Source: Bacteroidales bacterium
GTDB lineage: Bacteria > Bacteroidota > Bacteroidia > Bacteroidales > UBA4181
Length of the DNA: 64,000 bases
Direction of reading: 5' to 3'
NCBI GenBank assembly: GCA_031275285.1
Contig: JAISOY010000203.1
Coordinates: 1-64,000 of the forward strand
Shown here: positions 1-11,079 of the stretch, piece by piece
Numbering within the stretch: the stretch's first letter is position 1
How the letters are laid out: the number at the start of each line of letters is the position of its first letter
Position numbers and translations under genes: made by a program
The notes under the pieces: generated by a model
The model's input: only the letters and a program-made list of their open reading frames with translations
What the model was told of the DNA's origin: nothing
The model's database searches: none

Positions 1-996
1 ATGTACATGTAATTTCAGGCTGTCGCTTTTTTCTATACGGATGAGTGCTTTTTCCGTATCAGTACCCGAACCGATGGTACGGGCGCCTTGTATCAGGATT
101 CCTCCCTCGAAGGAGACATCAGGATAAATATTTTCGAAAACAAATGTTTTATCATGTGTTTGAAATTCAGGATATAAAGCAGTTTCCGGACTCTGGTTGC
201 GCATCACTTTATCTGAAAGTTTCCCTTTTACAGGAGTGGGAAAGTATATTTTATGTACGAACATCACCGAATCAGCTTCATATCGGGATTGTTTCATATT
301 GATCTTATATTGATCCAGGGTGGCATATACTTCAGAAGCTTCAAACCCTGTGCGTTCCCAGGTTACATTTCCACCCCTGCCGGTCCATTGTTGGGTCGCC
401 ATATTGAAACGGCCGGTCGTTTGCCCGATCTGGATACTGTCTCCTACTGAAAAACAAAAGATATCTGCAGTACCGAACACGACTGTTAACCCGTCATCGG
501 TTTGTTCAAAACGATAATCGTTCCCATTGGTTCTCCATTCGCTCCCTGGCGATGAGCAGATAATTTTTTTATTGAGCAACAATTCTGTTGCATTCATTAT
601 TGTTTGCAGGCTTGTAGGAGTGGTGCGCCTTTCCTGGGTGGTTTTGTAAAGAGCATCCATCCATGTATCATATCCTTTACCGGTATTGAGCGGATCCTTA
701 AATGAAAGGATACAACGCCACAGTAAAAGATAATGTATGTTGCGGGCTTTCTTGACCTGGAATAGTCCTGAAAGCTGTACAATTTTCATTTTTTCATTTT
801 CCGAAAGAGTACCGTTCTGCCAGGCTTCAGAAAAACGGGCAATCAGTAGTTTATCATCTTCTGTAGGTTTCGATGTGGTGAACATGGCTTCCACGGAAGC
901 CGGGTATTGTTCTATTTCTTCAAATTGTACAGCCTGTTGTGCATGCAAAGATGTGATGCTACAAACAAAAAAGAAAAGTAATGCAATCCTGACCAT
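1..996 (-). CDS. Secreted protein of unknown function (3' end missing)
   Basis: An open frame of 332 codons runs from ATG at 996 to the left edge without a stop, so the C-terminal part lies outside the window. The first 20 residues form a Sec signal peptide (hydrophobic core LLFFFVC, probable cleavage after LHA before QQ), so the product is exported. Residues 25-115 look helical; the rest is rich in Thr, Gly, Asp and aromatic residues, as in beta-structured extracellular or periplasmic domains. I do not recognise a domain. It lies downstream of nagB in the same direction but is separated from it by a strong hairpin terminator, so it is probably its own transcription unit. Secretion is well supported; function is unknown. 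Confidence 0.75.
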   Translation of the reverse strand, partial: MVRIALLFFFVCSITSLHAQQAVQFEEIEQYPASVEAMFTTSKPTEDDKLLIARFSEAWQNGTLSENEKMKIVQLSGLFQVKKARNIHYLLLWRCILSFKDPLNTGKGYDTWMDALYKTTQERRTTPTSLQTIMNATELLLNKKIICSSPGSEWRTNGNDYRFEQTDDGLTVVFGTADIFCFSVGDSIQIGQTTGRFNMATQQWTGRGGNVTWERTGFEASEVYATLDQYKINMKQSRYEADSVMFVHKIYFPTPVKGKLSDKVMRNQSPETALYPEFQTHDKTFVFENIYPDVSFEGGILIQGARTIGSGTDTEKALIRIEKSDSLKLHVH

Positions 997-1099
997 ATCA
1001 TTTTTTATTTGCTGTGGATCCAAATAATTCCTGAATATTTTTCCGTGGATATGGTGGTGTTTGTTGATCACATTCATTGGTTCTTTCTGCAAGCTACTG

Positions 1100-1107
1100 C
1101 AAAGATA
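1100..1107 (-). promoter_or_regulatory. -7 box for the left-edge secreted protein
   Basis: TATCTTTG on the minus strand matches the Bacteroidota -7 consensus TAnnTTTG. A TTTG-type box lies further upstream at 1130-1133 with a 22-bp spacer, slightly longer than the usual 19-21. The start codon at 996 would follow a leader of roughly 100 nt. The upstream box overlaps the edge of the nagB terminator hairpin. Confidence 0.4.
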
Positions 1108-1131
1108 AAAAAGTAATTGATTTTTATTACA

Positions 1132-1174
1132 AAAACGGTTAACAGGGGAATATAATTCCCCTGTTAACCGTTTT
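1132..1174 (-). terminator. Strong hairpin terminator after nagB
   Basis: Two perfectly complementary 20-nt arms (1132-1151 and 1155-1174) enclose a 3-nt loop, ATA. On the minus strand the hairpin ends in TTTT followed by an A/T-rich stretch. It starts 24 bp beyond the nagB stop, so it most likely ends nagB transcription. The perfect 20-bp stem is longer than a usual intrinsic terminator. Confidence 0.75.
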
Positions 1175-1197
1175 ACGTAATATAATGGATAAAAGTT

Positions 1198-1989
1198 TTA
1201 AAGATTGTTCTTTTCTATATCTTTAAAATATTTATAAGTTCCTACTTTCAATTCGGCTGTTGCATCTTCATCGCACACAATGATTCCTTTAGCGTGCATC
1301 TGTAATGCGGATATGGTCCACATATGGTTGATGCTACCTTCAACAGCATGGTATAATGCCCGTGCTTTATTATGTCCGTTTACAATGATCAGCACCTCCT
1401 GTGCATCAAGCACTGTTCCTACTCCTACTGTTAATGCTGTTTTGGGTACCTTATTCAGGTCATTGTCAAAGAAGCGGGAATTAGCGATGATGGTGTCCGT
1501 TGTCAGGGATTTAATTCTTGTACGTGAAGATAGGGAGGATCCCGGTTCATTAAATGCAATATGGCCATCGGGACCTATTCCACCCATGAACAGATGTATC
1601 TGTCCGTATGATTTGATTTTTCCTTCATAACGCCGGCATTCCGCATCAAGGTCAGGTGCGTTTCCGTTCAGTATATTCACATTTTCTGCCGGTATGTCAA
1701 TGTGGCTGAATAAGTGGTGCCACATAAAGGAATGATAACTTTGAGGATGATCTTTCGGGATGCCGACATATTCATCCATATTAAAGGTAACAACGTTTTT
1801 GAAAGATACTTTTCCTTCTTTGTTCATCCGTACCAACTCCTGATATATTCCTATGGGGGAAGAGCCGGTAGGCAGTCCCAGTACAAAAGGACGATCAGGA
1901 CCGGGAGCAAAAGCATTGATTCTGGAAACGATGTGGCTGGCAGCCCATTGTGATATTCTTTTGTAATCAGGTTGAATAATAAGTCGCAT
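1198..1989 (-). CDS. nagB: Glucosamine-6-phosphate deaminase NagB
   Basis: Cytoplasmic enzyme that converts glucosamine-6-phosphate to fructose-6-phosphate and ammonia, feeding amino sugars into glycolysis. The 263 residues match the usual family length. The catalytic residues of E. coli NagB are at identical positions: Asp72 in the MDEY motif, Asp141 and His143 in PDGH, and Glu148 in FNEPG. The phosphate-binding LPTGSSP loop is at about 39-45. The gene stands alone, with a full promoter upstream (2021-2052) and a long hairpin terminator downstream. No other amino-sugar genes are adjacent. Confidence 0.97.
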   Translation of the reverse strand: MRLIIQPDYKRISQWAASHIVSRINAFAPGPDRPFVLGLPTGSSPIGIYQELVRMNKEGKVSFKNVVTFNMDEYVGIPKDHPQSYHSFMWHHLFSHIDIPAENVNILNGNAPDLDAECRRYEGKIKSYGQIHLFMGGIGPDGHIAFNEPGSSLSSRTRIKSLTTDTIIANSRFFDNDLNKVPKTALTVGVGTVLDAQEVLIIVNGHNKARALYHAVEGSINHMWTISALQMHAKGIIVCDEDATAELKVGTYKYFKDIEKNNL

Positions 1990-2020
1990 GGTATTGTTTT
2001 TTATATCTTTATTAAAAACA

Positions 2021-2052
2021 CAAATGTAATATCTTTGTTCTTTTTGTCCAAA
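2021..2052 (-). promoter_or_regulatory. Canonical Bacteroidota promoter of nagB
   Basis: On the minus strand the -33 box TTTG (2052-2049) and the -7 box TACATTTG (2028-2021) are separated by exactly 20 bp, the textbook spacing for the Bacteroidota primary sigma factor. Transcription would begin near 2015, about 25 nt before the nagB start codon. Confidence 0.75.
2030..2037 (+). promoter_or_regulatory. -7 box of prmC, inside the nagB promoter
   Basis: TATCTTTG on the plus strand fits TAnnTTTG and lies within the 20-bp spacer of the divergent nagB promoter. A clear TTTG box is not visible about 20 bp upstream. AAGGAG at 2064-2069 is a plausible ribosome-binding site 11 bp before the prmC start. 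Confidence 0.5.
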
Positions 2053-2080
2053 AGTTAAAACATAAGGAGTTTTTCAGCTA

Positions 2081-2968
2081 ATGCCTCCCATTGCCCATAT
2101 CGTATCCGGTATTAAAGATGAATTGACAGGATATTATCCTTCAAATGAAATAGATAGCTTTATCCGTATTCTTCTTGAACATTTTCTGCAAATATCAACC
2201 ATCACAGCATACCTTGAGCCGGATAAAGAGATAAATATACAAGACGAAGCCAGGATAAAAACAGCTGTTGCCGGCCTTAAGAAATATTGTCCTGTCCAAT
2301 ACATCACCAGTGAAGCTTTTTTTTATGGACTGGTATTTAAAGTTACGCCGGATGTGTTGATACCCAGGCCGGAAACAGAGGAATTGGTACACTGGGTGAT
2401 TCATGATATTATTTCTAATAAAACGGAGAACCCCAAAATACTTGATATCGGTTGTGGAAGTGGTTGCATCGCCATATCTCTTGCCGCCAATATCCCTGAT
2501 GCAGAGGTATGGGCGGTAGATATTTCAAAACCGGCACTGGAGATTACTGAAGAAAATGTAAAAATAAACCGGGTATGTGTACATACTGTGCAGGCAGATA
2601 TCCTTTCAGAAAATATTGATGTGCTTTTTCCGGAAACAGGTTTCGATGTGATTGTGAGCAATCCACCATATGTCACTTTGCCTGAAAAACAAGATATGTC
2701 AGCTAATGTGTTGAATTACGAACCTCACCGGGCGTTGTTTCCTTTAGGTGATGATCCCCTGGTTTTTTATGATCGAATTGCAGCTTTCGGCGCACACCGG
2801 ATAAAAGAAAACGGAACCATTTATTTTGAGATCAATGAGCACTTTCCTGAAGAAACCGGAAATATATTAACGAAACATCATTATTCGGATGTCAATGCCC
2901 GGAAAGATATCCGGAACCGTTGGAGGATGATACGCGGAAGCAGGATGGATATCCACCCTGCTTCCTGA
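2081..2968 (+). CDS. prmC: Peptide chain release factor glutamine N5-methyltransferase PrmC (HemK)
   Basis: Uses S-adenosylmethionine to methylate the glutamine of the GGQ motif in release factors RF1 and RF2, which improves translation termination. The 295-residue protein has the family layout: a helical N-terminal release-factor-binding domain (about 1-90), the PRPETE signature at 95-100, the SAM-binding DIGCGSG loop at 122-128, and the catalytic NPPY motif at 194-197. A purine-rich AAGGAG precedes the ATG. The gene diverges from nagB and converges on yidC. prfA is not adjacent, unlike in many other bacteria. Confidence 0.95.
   Translation: MPPIAHIVSGIKDELTGYYPSNEIDSFIRILLEHFLQISTITAYLEPDKEINIQDEARIKTAVAGLKKYCPVQYITSEAFFYGLVFKVTPDVLIPRPETEELVHWVIHDIISNKTENPKILDIGCGSGCIAISLAANIPDAEVWAVDISKPALEITEENVKINRVCVHTVQADILSENIDVLFPETGFDVIVSNPPYVTLPEKQDMSANVLNYEPHRALFPLGDDPLVFYDRIAAFGAHRIKENGTIYFEINEHFPEETGNILTKHHYSDVNARKDIRNRWRMIRGSRMDIHPAS
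2936..2965. terminator. Hairpin between convergent prmC and yidC
   Basis: Arms GGAAGCAGG (2936-2944) and CCTGCTTCC (2957-2965) pair perfectly, and inner TGG/CCA can extend the stem around an ATAT loop. The hairpin occupies the last codons of prmC, directly before its stop. It lies 26 bp past the yidC stop and may end transcription from that side. No long T-run follows, so termination is inferred. Confidence 0.4.
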
Positions 2969-2991
2969 AATACGTTCCTAAATTTATCTTC

Positions 2992-4872
2992 TTATTTTTT
3001 TCTTGCTGTTTTGGCTTGCGCCTGTTGCTGTTTTTGCATCTGTTCCAGTCTCTGCTGGAATTTTGATTTTTTCACAGGCTTGGCGCTATTGGCATGTATC
3101 TTTTTCAGGATTTTATCCTCGTTGATGGCACGTTTGAATATTTCATTTTGAATAATGGTGATCACGTTGGCCAGAAAGTAATAATAGGTTAGACCTGCGG
3201 AAAAATTATTCAGGATAAACATGAACATGACAGGCATGATGTACATCATCGTTTTCATACCGGGCATGGCCGAGGTATCCGTTTGTCCGCTGCTCATGCG
3301 CATACTGATCACAGTAGCAACAGTCATCAGGATAGTGAACAGACTGATGTGATCGCCATAAAATGGAATAGTAAATGGCAGGTCGAGTATGGAGTCATAC
3401 GTGGAAAGGTCGGTGGCCCAAAGAAATGACTCTTGCCTTAATTCGATAGATGCAGGGAAGAATCGGAACATGGCAATCAGGATGGGCATCTGCAATAACA
3501 TAGGTAAGCATCCACCCATAGGACTTACGCCTGCTTTTTTATACAAAGCCATAACAGCCTGCTGGCGTTCCATGGCTTTGTCTTTCGGGATCCGTTCGTT
3601 GATCTCATCGATCTGTGGCTTCAACACCCGCATCTTGGCCGATGACATATAGGATTTGAAAGTCATGGGAAGGATACCGATTTTAATGATGATGGTCATC
3701 AGAAGGATGATCAGTCCATAGCTATTAATAAATCCACCCAGCCAATCGAAAATAGGAATGATCACAAAACGGTTGATCCAGCGGATGATATTTTTTCCGA
3801 GCGGAACCAGTCTTTCTATGCCAATGTCGTATTTTTTCAGTGTTTTATAATGATTCGGACCAAAATACATTTCCATAGGAATGTTTTGTACCTGCTGGCG
3901 GCTATTGAACTCCATTCCAATGATGGCATCATATTTTTTTATATATTTTTGCTGATTGGCCATTTTCTGGGACTTTAATTCGGCATTGGCAAAACTCTCC
4001 CTGGCAATCAACCCCCATGAAAAAAACTGTTGTTTGAAGACGACCCAATCCAGTCGTGTGCTGACTTTCTTTTCTTCCACATCTTTGGTCGGCCCCATCT
4101 CTTCTACATCGTCTTTATAGTATTTATAAAAGAGTGCAGTATAATTATTTTCATTGTCCGCACCTTTTTCCTGGCGTGGCGAATATACCTGCCAGTTAAA
4201 GTCAATAACGGTCTGATTAGCGGCTATCAATTGTCCCATATTGACTAACTGTACATCAAACCCAATCATGTAGTCTCCGGGTTTCATGGTATAACGATAC
4301 TCTATATAAACATTGTCCCCGGCTTTCAGGCGCATACTCAATGTTGAAGAATCATTGGTTACCTGTATGGTTGATTGCTGTGTACTCGGTTCAAAATAAA
4401 GAAGATTGGTTGCAATACTGCGGTTTTGCGCAAAGAAATTAAATCCAAAAATGGTAGAATCCCCATCGAAGAGAATCAAAGGAGTCTGGTCGAAGCGCTT
4501 ATAATTTTTGAGTTCAACGGAATACGGACGTCCACCCTTGTTGGAAAATTTGACTTTCATCAGGTCGTTTTCCATGGTGATGAAACGGGTTTCCCCTTCT
4601 GCCGCTTCGGCAAAAGCCCCGAACATATCTTTCAGTCCTTGTATTTTTACAGAATCATTTTTTTCGCCAGTGTTAATGGTTTGTAAGGACCTTTCTTCTG
4701 CCTGCCGGATTTCTTCTGCCAGCCGTTCTTTCTCTTTAAGGTTTACCAGTGCTATGGAGTCTCTTTTATGCTGGATCCGCTCTACCTCCTCTTTCGAAGG
4801 TTTGCTCCACATATAGTAGCCGAATAATATTCCAAAAATAAGCACTAACCCAATAATCGTATTCCTATCCAT
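2992..4872 (-). CDS. yidC: Membrane protein insertase YidC
   Basis: Inserts and folds inner-membrane proteins, alone or with SecYEG. The 626 residues match Bacteroidota YidC. Visible parts are an N-terminal anchor (about 5-22), a coiled charged stretch (25-65), a large periplasmic beta domain (about 90-340), and the conserved five-helix core from about 372, with the YKKAGVSPMGGC segment at 444-455. Lys397 occupies the place of the groove arginine of E. coli YidC. The tail after 580 is very basic and Gln-rich, as expected for a ribosome-contacting tail. It lies 132 bp downstream of pyrG on the same strand. Confidence 0.96.
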   Translation of the reverse strand: MDRNTIIGLVLIFGILFGYYMWSKPSKEEVERIQHKRDSIALVNLKEKERLAEEIRQAEERSLQTINTGEKNDSVKIQGLKDMFGAFAEAAEGETRFITMENDLMKVKFSNKGGRPYSVELKNYKRFDQTPLILFDGDSTIFGFNFFAQNRSIATNLLYFEPSTQQSTIQVTNDSSTLSMRLKAGDNVYIEYRYTMKPGDYMIGFDVQLVNMGQLIAANQTVIDFNWQVYSPRQEKGADNENNYTALFYKYYKDDVEEMGPTKDVEEKKVSTRLDWVVFKQQFFSWGLIARESFANAELKSQKMANQQKYIKKYDAIIGMEFNSRQQVQNIPMEMYFGPNHYKTLKKYDIGIERLVPLGKNIIRWINRFVIIPIFDWLGGFINSYGLIILLMTIIIKIGILPMTFKSYMSSAKMRVLKPQIDEINERIPKDKAMERQQAVMALYKKAGVSPMGGCLPMLLQMPILIAMFRFFPASIELRQESFLWATDLSTYDSILDLPFTIPFYGDHISLFTILMTVATVISMRMSSGQTDTSAMPGMKTMMYIMPVMFMFILNNFSAGLTYYYFLANVITIIQNEIFKRAINEDKILKKIHANSAKPVKKSKFQQRLEQMQKQQQAQAKTARKK

Positions 4873-4889
4873 CTTTGTTTGTTAAACGA

Positions 4890-4914
4890 ACAACCGGTTA
4901 TGAGAGCCGGTTGT
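4890..4914 (-). terminator. Hairpin between pyrG and yidC
   Basis: ACAACCGG and CCGGTTGT form an 8-bp stem around a 9-nt loop, 18 bp before the yidC start codon and about 90 bp after the pyrG stop. Only a weak T-rich stretch follows on the minus strand. It may be a leaky terminator or a leader structure affecting yidC translation; the sequence does not decide which. Confidence 0.35.
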
Positions 4915-5004
4915 GATAATTATATTTTATATTTACTAAATAACGAATGATATTGCTTTATATCTGTTAACTGAGAAATGCGTGCTGAATGCAGGCGGTA
5001 TCCT

Positions 5005-6624
<1,620 letters not shown>

Positions 6625-6652
6625 TTAAATGCCCTCTATTTGATTATCTTTT

Positions 6653-8812
6653 TTAATTATTGTCGTCAAGATTATCGATCAACCGGATCTTTTCTTCCAG
6701 TTCCTTCATGTCGATACGTCCTTGTTCGATCATCCGTTCTACATTAGCGATCATAGCTTCGGAATTTTTCGATTTTGAAAAGAATCCGATATTGTTTTCC
6801 CAAACGATCAGGTCATTTTGTAATTGCTGGTATTTACGAACCATCTTATCCCGTTCGGAATCCAGTTTTCCCCGTGATTGGGATGTCGTTTTTAAGTTCT
6901 CGATCTTATTTTTATACATCAACAGATTGCGGTCTTTTTTATCCAGTTTTAATGAGTCAAACTGTTTATTGACAGCATTTCTGTATTCTTCCTGTATCTT
7001 CTTCTTATATTTGATGGGAACAAAACCGATTTCACTCCATTCACGCTGGAATTCCTTTAATTGTTCAAAGTTCTTCTCGGCATCATTAGAGTGGGCAAAA
7101 TCCTGTATCCTTTTTATTAAATCCTGTTTTGCTTTTAAATTATTTTCATATTCAGAATCAACAGATGAGAAATGTTTTGCTTTTTGTTCGAAGAAGTAAT
7201 CACATGCCGAACGGAAACGTTTCCAGATCGATTCCCGGTATTTTGCAGGAACACTGCCTATTTCCTTCCATTTCTTCTGGAGATTGATCATATCCTCAGT
7301 GGCCGATTTCCACTCTGTGCTGTCTTTAAGGGCTTCAGCCTGAACGCAAAGATCTTCTTTTAGTTGAAGGTTATTTTCCTGTTCGACCTTTTCGTTACCG
7401 AAAAACTCTCTTTTCCGGTTAAAGAAATCATCACATGATGCATGGAAACGTTTGTATAACTTGGAATTGTCTTTTTTAGAAGTATATCCGATGGTATTCC
7501 AAAGTTTTTGTATTTCGATAATTTCTTTGGAATTCTTTTCCCATTGCGACATCGTGGTCATAGGACGCTGTGCAATTTCTTCTACTTTTTCAATTAAAGC
7601 CTCTTTTGCTTCCAGATTCTTCTGTTGCAGTTCCTTCTGGTTTTCAAAATGTTCCTGATGCTTTTTATTGATTTGGGAAGATGCTGCCTTGAAACGTTCC
7701 CAGATCTCTGTCCGCATTTCTTTCGGTACGGGGCCTATTTCTCGCCATTGATCATGTAACGTCTGGAGTACATGGAAGGCATTAATGACTGAATCATCCA
7801 GCATTAATGCTTCTGCCTTTTCACATAAATTGATCTTGGCTTCAAGATTACGTTTAAAATCAAGATCACGGAGTTCTTTGTTGATCTTGATATAATCATA
7901 GAAAACTTCCACATAATGATGGTAAGTTTCCCAAAGGTTTTTTACTTCTGATTGCGGGACCAACCCAATGGTTCTCCAGCGATTTTGTAGATCCCTGAAT
8001 GATTGAAAATTGTCTCCTATGGAATCGCTGCTGTTGGTCAATTCCTTCAGTTCTTCGATAATTTTCAGCTTCTCTTCAAGATTTTGTTGTTTTTCTACTT
8101 CAAGCTGTTCCCTCTGAACATTCCGCATTTCACGGTATTTGTTCAATAGACTTTTCAGAATCAATTCTTGCGCATCTTCTTCATACACAAAATCATCTTC
8201 TTTTCCTCCATTTTCTACATAATCTTTGCGTTTCAGGTCATTTTCCGCCTTTAGTTTCTTGTAGAAATGGAATTTTATGGTGTCTATTTCATCTTTGATT
8301 GCATCCACTTCGCCATGATCAACCAGCTTACGCAAGCGTTCCACCATTTTTTCACGGTCATATTCAGAATAATCAATTACTTCTACCTCTTTTTCCTGGG
8401 TATTATCAAGAATTTCCTGGACTTCTTCTTCTTCTTCTTCTTCTTCTTTTGCTGATGTATCTTCAGGTATATCAGAAGAGATATCTTCTGCGGCTTCTGT
8501 TGTATCTTGTACCGCATCTGTAATTTCCGGATTTTCAGGCATTCCGTTACCTGTCTCATCCGGCAGATCTGCCAGAGGTTCTTCGTCCTCAACCTCGGAA
8601 GATGACTTTTCGATATTTATATCATCAGAAGCAATGACATTTTCAGGGGCAATGGAGTCATTTTCAGGGTTTTCAGGTACTATATCAGTACTGGTTTGAT
8701 CCGTATTGTCCTCTTTGACAGATTGTCCTTCCGGCATTTGTACGTCGTTGGTTTCCTGAGGATTGTCCTGACCGTCTACTATTCCGGATTGTTCTTTTGG
8801 ATGATTTGTCAT
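6653..8812 (-). CDS. DUF349 repeat protein with acidic N-terminus
   Basis: A 719-residue cytoplasmic protein of the DUF349 family, whose molecular role is not established. Residues 1-145 are strongly acidic and probably disordered, including a run of eight glutamates at 123-130. From about residue 150 the protein is charged and helical. Five repeats carry the DUF349 signature of a W-x-x-IG turn followed by a helix with F/Y and basic residues: WRTIG (279), WREIG (356), then WNTIG, WKEIG and WSEIG. The C-terminal 80 residues are predicted coiled coil. It probably heads the transcription unit that continues into pyrG. Confidence 0.85.
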   Translation of the reverse strand: MTNHPKEQSGIVDGQDNPQETNDVQMPEGQSVKEDNTDQTSTDIVPENPENDSIAPENVIASDDINIEKSSSEVEDEEPLADLPDETGNGMPENPEITDAVQDTTEAAEDISSDIPEDTSAKEEEEEEEEVQEILDNTQEKEVEVIDYSEYDREKMVERLRKLVDHGEVDAIKDEIDTIKFHFYKKLKAENDLKRKDYVENGGKEDDFVYEEDAQELILKSLLNKYREMRNVQREQLEVEKQQNLEEKLKIIEELKELTNSSDSIGDNFQSFRDLQNRWRTIGLVPQSEVKNLWETYHHYVEVFYDYIKINKELRDLDFKRNLEAKINLCEKAEALMLDDSVINAFHVLQTLHDQWREIGPVPKEMRTEIWERFKAASSQINKKHQEHFENQKELQQKNLEAKEALIEKVEEIAQRPMTTMSQWEKNSKEIIEIQKLWNTIGYTSKKDNSKLYKRFHASCDDFFNRKREFFGNEKVEQENNLQLKEDLCVQAEALKDSTEWKSATEDMINLQKKWKEIGSVPAKYRESIWKRFRSACDYFFEQKAKHFSSVDSEYENNLKAKQDLIKRIQDFAHSNDAEKNFEQLKEFQREWSEIGFVPIKYKKKIQEEYRNAVNKQFDSLKLDKKDRNLLMYKNKIENLKTTSQSRGKLDSERDKMVRKYQQLQNDLIVWENNIGFFSKSKNSEAMIANVERMIEQGRIDMKELEEKIRLIDNLDDNN
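8422..8448. repeat. CTT trinucleotide tract inside the DUF349 gene
   Basis: Nine consecutive CTT units on the plus strand encode the polyglutamate run of the DUF349 protein on the minus strand. Changes by whole units would only lengthen or shorten the run of glutamates, not shift the frame. Confidence 0.9.
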
Positions 8813-8942
8813 AGCTATTTACATCAAAAAATTAAACTTTTTAGCCCACGAAAATAGGTATTTAACCTCAAATCCCCAAGAAGTTTCGAAAGTTTCTGTC
8901 GGTTATCGGTTTTATGTGCCTTTTAGGAATAGCCTTGTCGAA

Positions 8943-9686
8943 TCAAATGCTTTCGTTCTGCCGTACTATTTCATACATCAACACGGTAGCCGCTGCTGAA
9001 ACGTTTAATGAGCCTATTTTCCCTTTCACCGGAATTTTGACCAGCACATCTGCCACTTGAAGATATTCCGGGGATATTCCGGTATCTTCCGCACCCAATA
9101 ATAATGCCACCGGGCCGGAGAGGTCCGGCTGGTTATACATGATTTCTCCTTTTTCAGTAGCTGCGACTATTTTCAGTCCGCTGTTTTTCAAAAATGAAAG
9201 TGTGGATTTTAGATTGTCAGTACGGCAAACAGAAATATGACTGAGTGCTCCGGCTGACGTTTTTACGGTATCTGCACTGATCAGCGCGGACCCCCTTACC
9301 GGAAACAGTATGGCATGTGCTCCGGCACATTCCGCGGAGCGGGCAATGGCCCCGATATTCCGGGTATCGGTAATTCCGTCACAGACGATAATAAAAGGTT
9401 GTTCACCAGATTCGAATAATGCAGGGATCAGGTTTTCTATACGGGCGTATTCGATGGGTGAAACAAAAGCAATGACACCCTGGTGGTTTTTGCGGGTAAT
9501 CCTGTTCAGTTTTTCAACCGGGACGATCTGAATAGGTATACTGTTGTTGCGTAACAAACCCAGTAGTTTTTTGTACTGATCGCCTTCAAGGCCCTTGCGT
9601 AAAAATACTTTACTTATCTCCTGGCCGGCATCCACTGCTTCCATTAAAGGATGCAGTCCGAAAATTATTTGTTGGGAAGATTTCAT
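8943..9686 (-). CDS. rlmB: 23S rRNA 2'-O-methyltransferase RlmB (SpoU/TrmH family)
   Basis: SPOUT-class methyltransferase predicted to methylate the 2'-hydroxyl of a guanosine in the 23S rRNA peptidyl-transferase region (G2251 in E. coli). The 247 residues contain an N-terminal substrate-binding domain (about 1-75) and the three SPOUT motifs: NIGAIARSAE near 106, GAEDTGIS near 199, and SLNVSAAATVLMYE near 227, which form the SAM-binding knot. It starts one base after the stop of the GWxTD gene, so the two are almost certainly cotranscribed. A second SpoU-type gene lies at 14709-15485, so the exact substrate split is inferred. Confidence 0.88.
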   Translation of the reverse strand: MKSSQQIIFGLHPLMEAVDAGQEISKVFLRKGLEGDQYKKLLGLLRNNSIPIQIVPVEKLNRITRKNHQGVIAFVSPIEYARIENLIPALFESGEQPFIIVCDGITDTRNIGAIARSAECAGAHAILFPVRGSALISADTVKTSAGALSHISVCRTDNLKSTLSFLKNSGLKIVAATEKGEIMYNQPDLSGPVALLLGAEDTGISPEYLQVADVLVKIPVKGKIGSLNVSAAATVLMYEIVRQNESI

Positions 9687-9687
9687 T

Positions 9688-10977
9688 CTATTCTATATCA
9701 TTAAGGCTGAATACTCGTCCGTTTCGCCAGCTTTCAATAGCCAGTGACCAGTATGTAGTTTGCGGATCCCCTCTACGCAATACATAATATTCGTCACAAT
9801 ACGGTAACGGTTTTCGATCGAAAGTAAAGGTAACCGGATTGGACTGTTTTCGGGTATATTCCCATGTCTCGGAATCGGATCCTTTAAAAACATTATTGGG
9901 CAAGCCATATACCATATAGACCATCCCCCTATCGGTTTTCCATCCTTCTCTTGTATCACTGAAATATTGATTGGCGTACGACATACGTGTATAAAAAACG
10001 CGTATCTGCATTCGGGCTTTATCCGTACTTCCGGTAGTTGCCAGCCAGAAATTATCCAACATTTTTTTGGGATTTTCGGCTTCACTCAATTTTCGGTATT
10101 CACTCTCCGAAGCAAGGTAATTGATGGGTTGTACCAGTATTGCAGTACGGTTTTCCCTGGGAAAAGAAGGTCCGAAATTCCGCAACAATAACCCTTCCTG
10201 ATGAGTCGTATCTGTCTGTATTAAATAGATACCTTCATAGCCGAACATGAAATTAGTGTTCGGACTGTAAGACTGTTCCCATATACTGTCCGGTTTGAAG
10301 GATAAATCTGTAATAGGAGCCGGTGCCAGCGGGGAAGTCGGAATCGGCGCCTGGCTGGCTGAATATTTGATGAAAATACGATCTACCGGACGCCTCTGGT
10401 AAACGATCCTGAAAACGTCATTTATCCTGATGTTTTTTTCAAGTTTTGGTGCTCCGTTAAGCGCTGTAATTTTAAAGTTTTGTGGGGAAGTTTCAGATAA
10501 TTTATTGACTGTAATGAATTCACGTACCGTATTTCGCCTGATCAGATCAGTGATCTGCACGAGCAGTAAATAGCGATGCCCTTGTTCAACCGGAATCATG
10601 ATGGGAAATACAATCGTCCGTTGTTGCTTTTTTATTTCTATTGAATTGATAAAAGTCGCGCTATCGCTGACAATTTTATTATTTTCTATTTCCGTGCAAT
10701 CAAATAATTGGTAATGAATTCTCAGGTCAGCTTTGGGTACCCCTTCCGCGTTTGCTTCATTTACAATTAGTTCATTTGTGTTTAGCTGGATATATAACTG
10801 GGATTCCTTTTCAGATATATGAAAGACTCCTAGTAGCGGATGTAAGGATGATGATGCGGGATTATACAGTATCGGTTTATTGATTTTAGGTGCTTGTTTA
10901 TTTCTGGAAGAACCACAAGCCACTGAAAATAATATGATAAAACCTATCAAAAAACAGTGAAAAAAAGCTTTTTGCAT
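9688..10977 (-). CDS. GWxTD domain lipoprotein
   Basis: A 429-residue exported lipoprotein: a hydrophobic segment (5-18) ends in a lipobox with Cys21 (SVAC). The C-terminal region has the GWxTD signature as GWKTDRG followed by GLPNNVF, with a YTRMSYAN segment just before it, as in GWxTD proteins of Bacteroidota. The middle part is beta-rich. Function in the family is not established; a cell-envelope role is likely from the lipoprotein signal. Its stop lies one base before rlmB. A -7 box (11020-11027) lies about 43 bp upstream. Confidence 0.85.
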   Translation of the reverse strand: MQKAFFHCFLIGFIILFSVACGSSRNKQAPKINKPILYNPASSSLHPLLGVFHISEKESQLYIQLNTNELIVNEANAEGVPKADLRIHYQLFDCTEIENNKIVSDSATFINSIEIKKQQRTIVFPIMIPVEQGHRYLLLVQITDLIRRNTVREFITVNKLSETSPQNFKITALNGAPKLEKNIRINDVFRIVYQRRPVDRIFIKYSASQAPIPTSPLAPAPITDLSFKPDSIWEQSYSPNTNFMFGYEGIYLIQTDTTHQEGLLLRNFGPSFPRENRTAILVQPINYLASESEYRKLSEAENPKKMLDNFWLATTGSTDKARMQIRVFYTRMSYANQYFSDTREGWKTDRGMVYMVYGLPNNVFKGSDSETWEYTRKQSNPVTFTFDRKPLPYCDEYYVLRRGDPQTTYWSLAIESWRNGRVFSLNDIE

Positions 10978-11019
10978 TGTAACTGATCTCGTTTTTTTGA
11001 TTTATTCCTTCACACCTGA

Positions 11020-11027
11020 CAAAGGTA
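11020..11027 (-). promoter_or_regulatory. -7 box of the GWxTD-rlmB unit
   Basis: TACCTTTG on the minus strand fits TAnnTTTG and lies 43 bp before the GWxTD start codon. The nearest upstream TTTG (11041-11044) is only 13 bp away, too close for the usual spacing, so only the -7 element is convincing. Confidence 0.45.
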
Positions 11028-11079
11028 ATATTTCTTTTGACAAAATCGGATAGTTGCATTTTGCGTGCAAAGCCTGATC

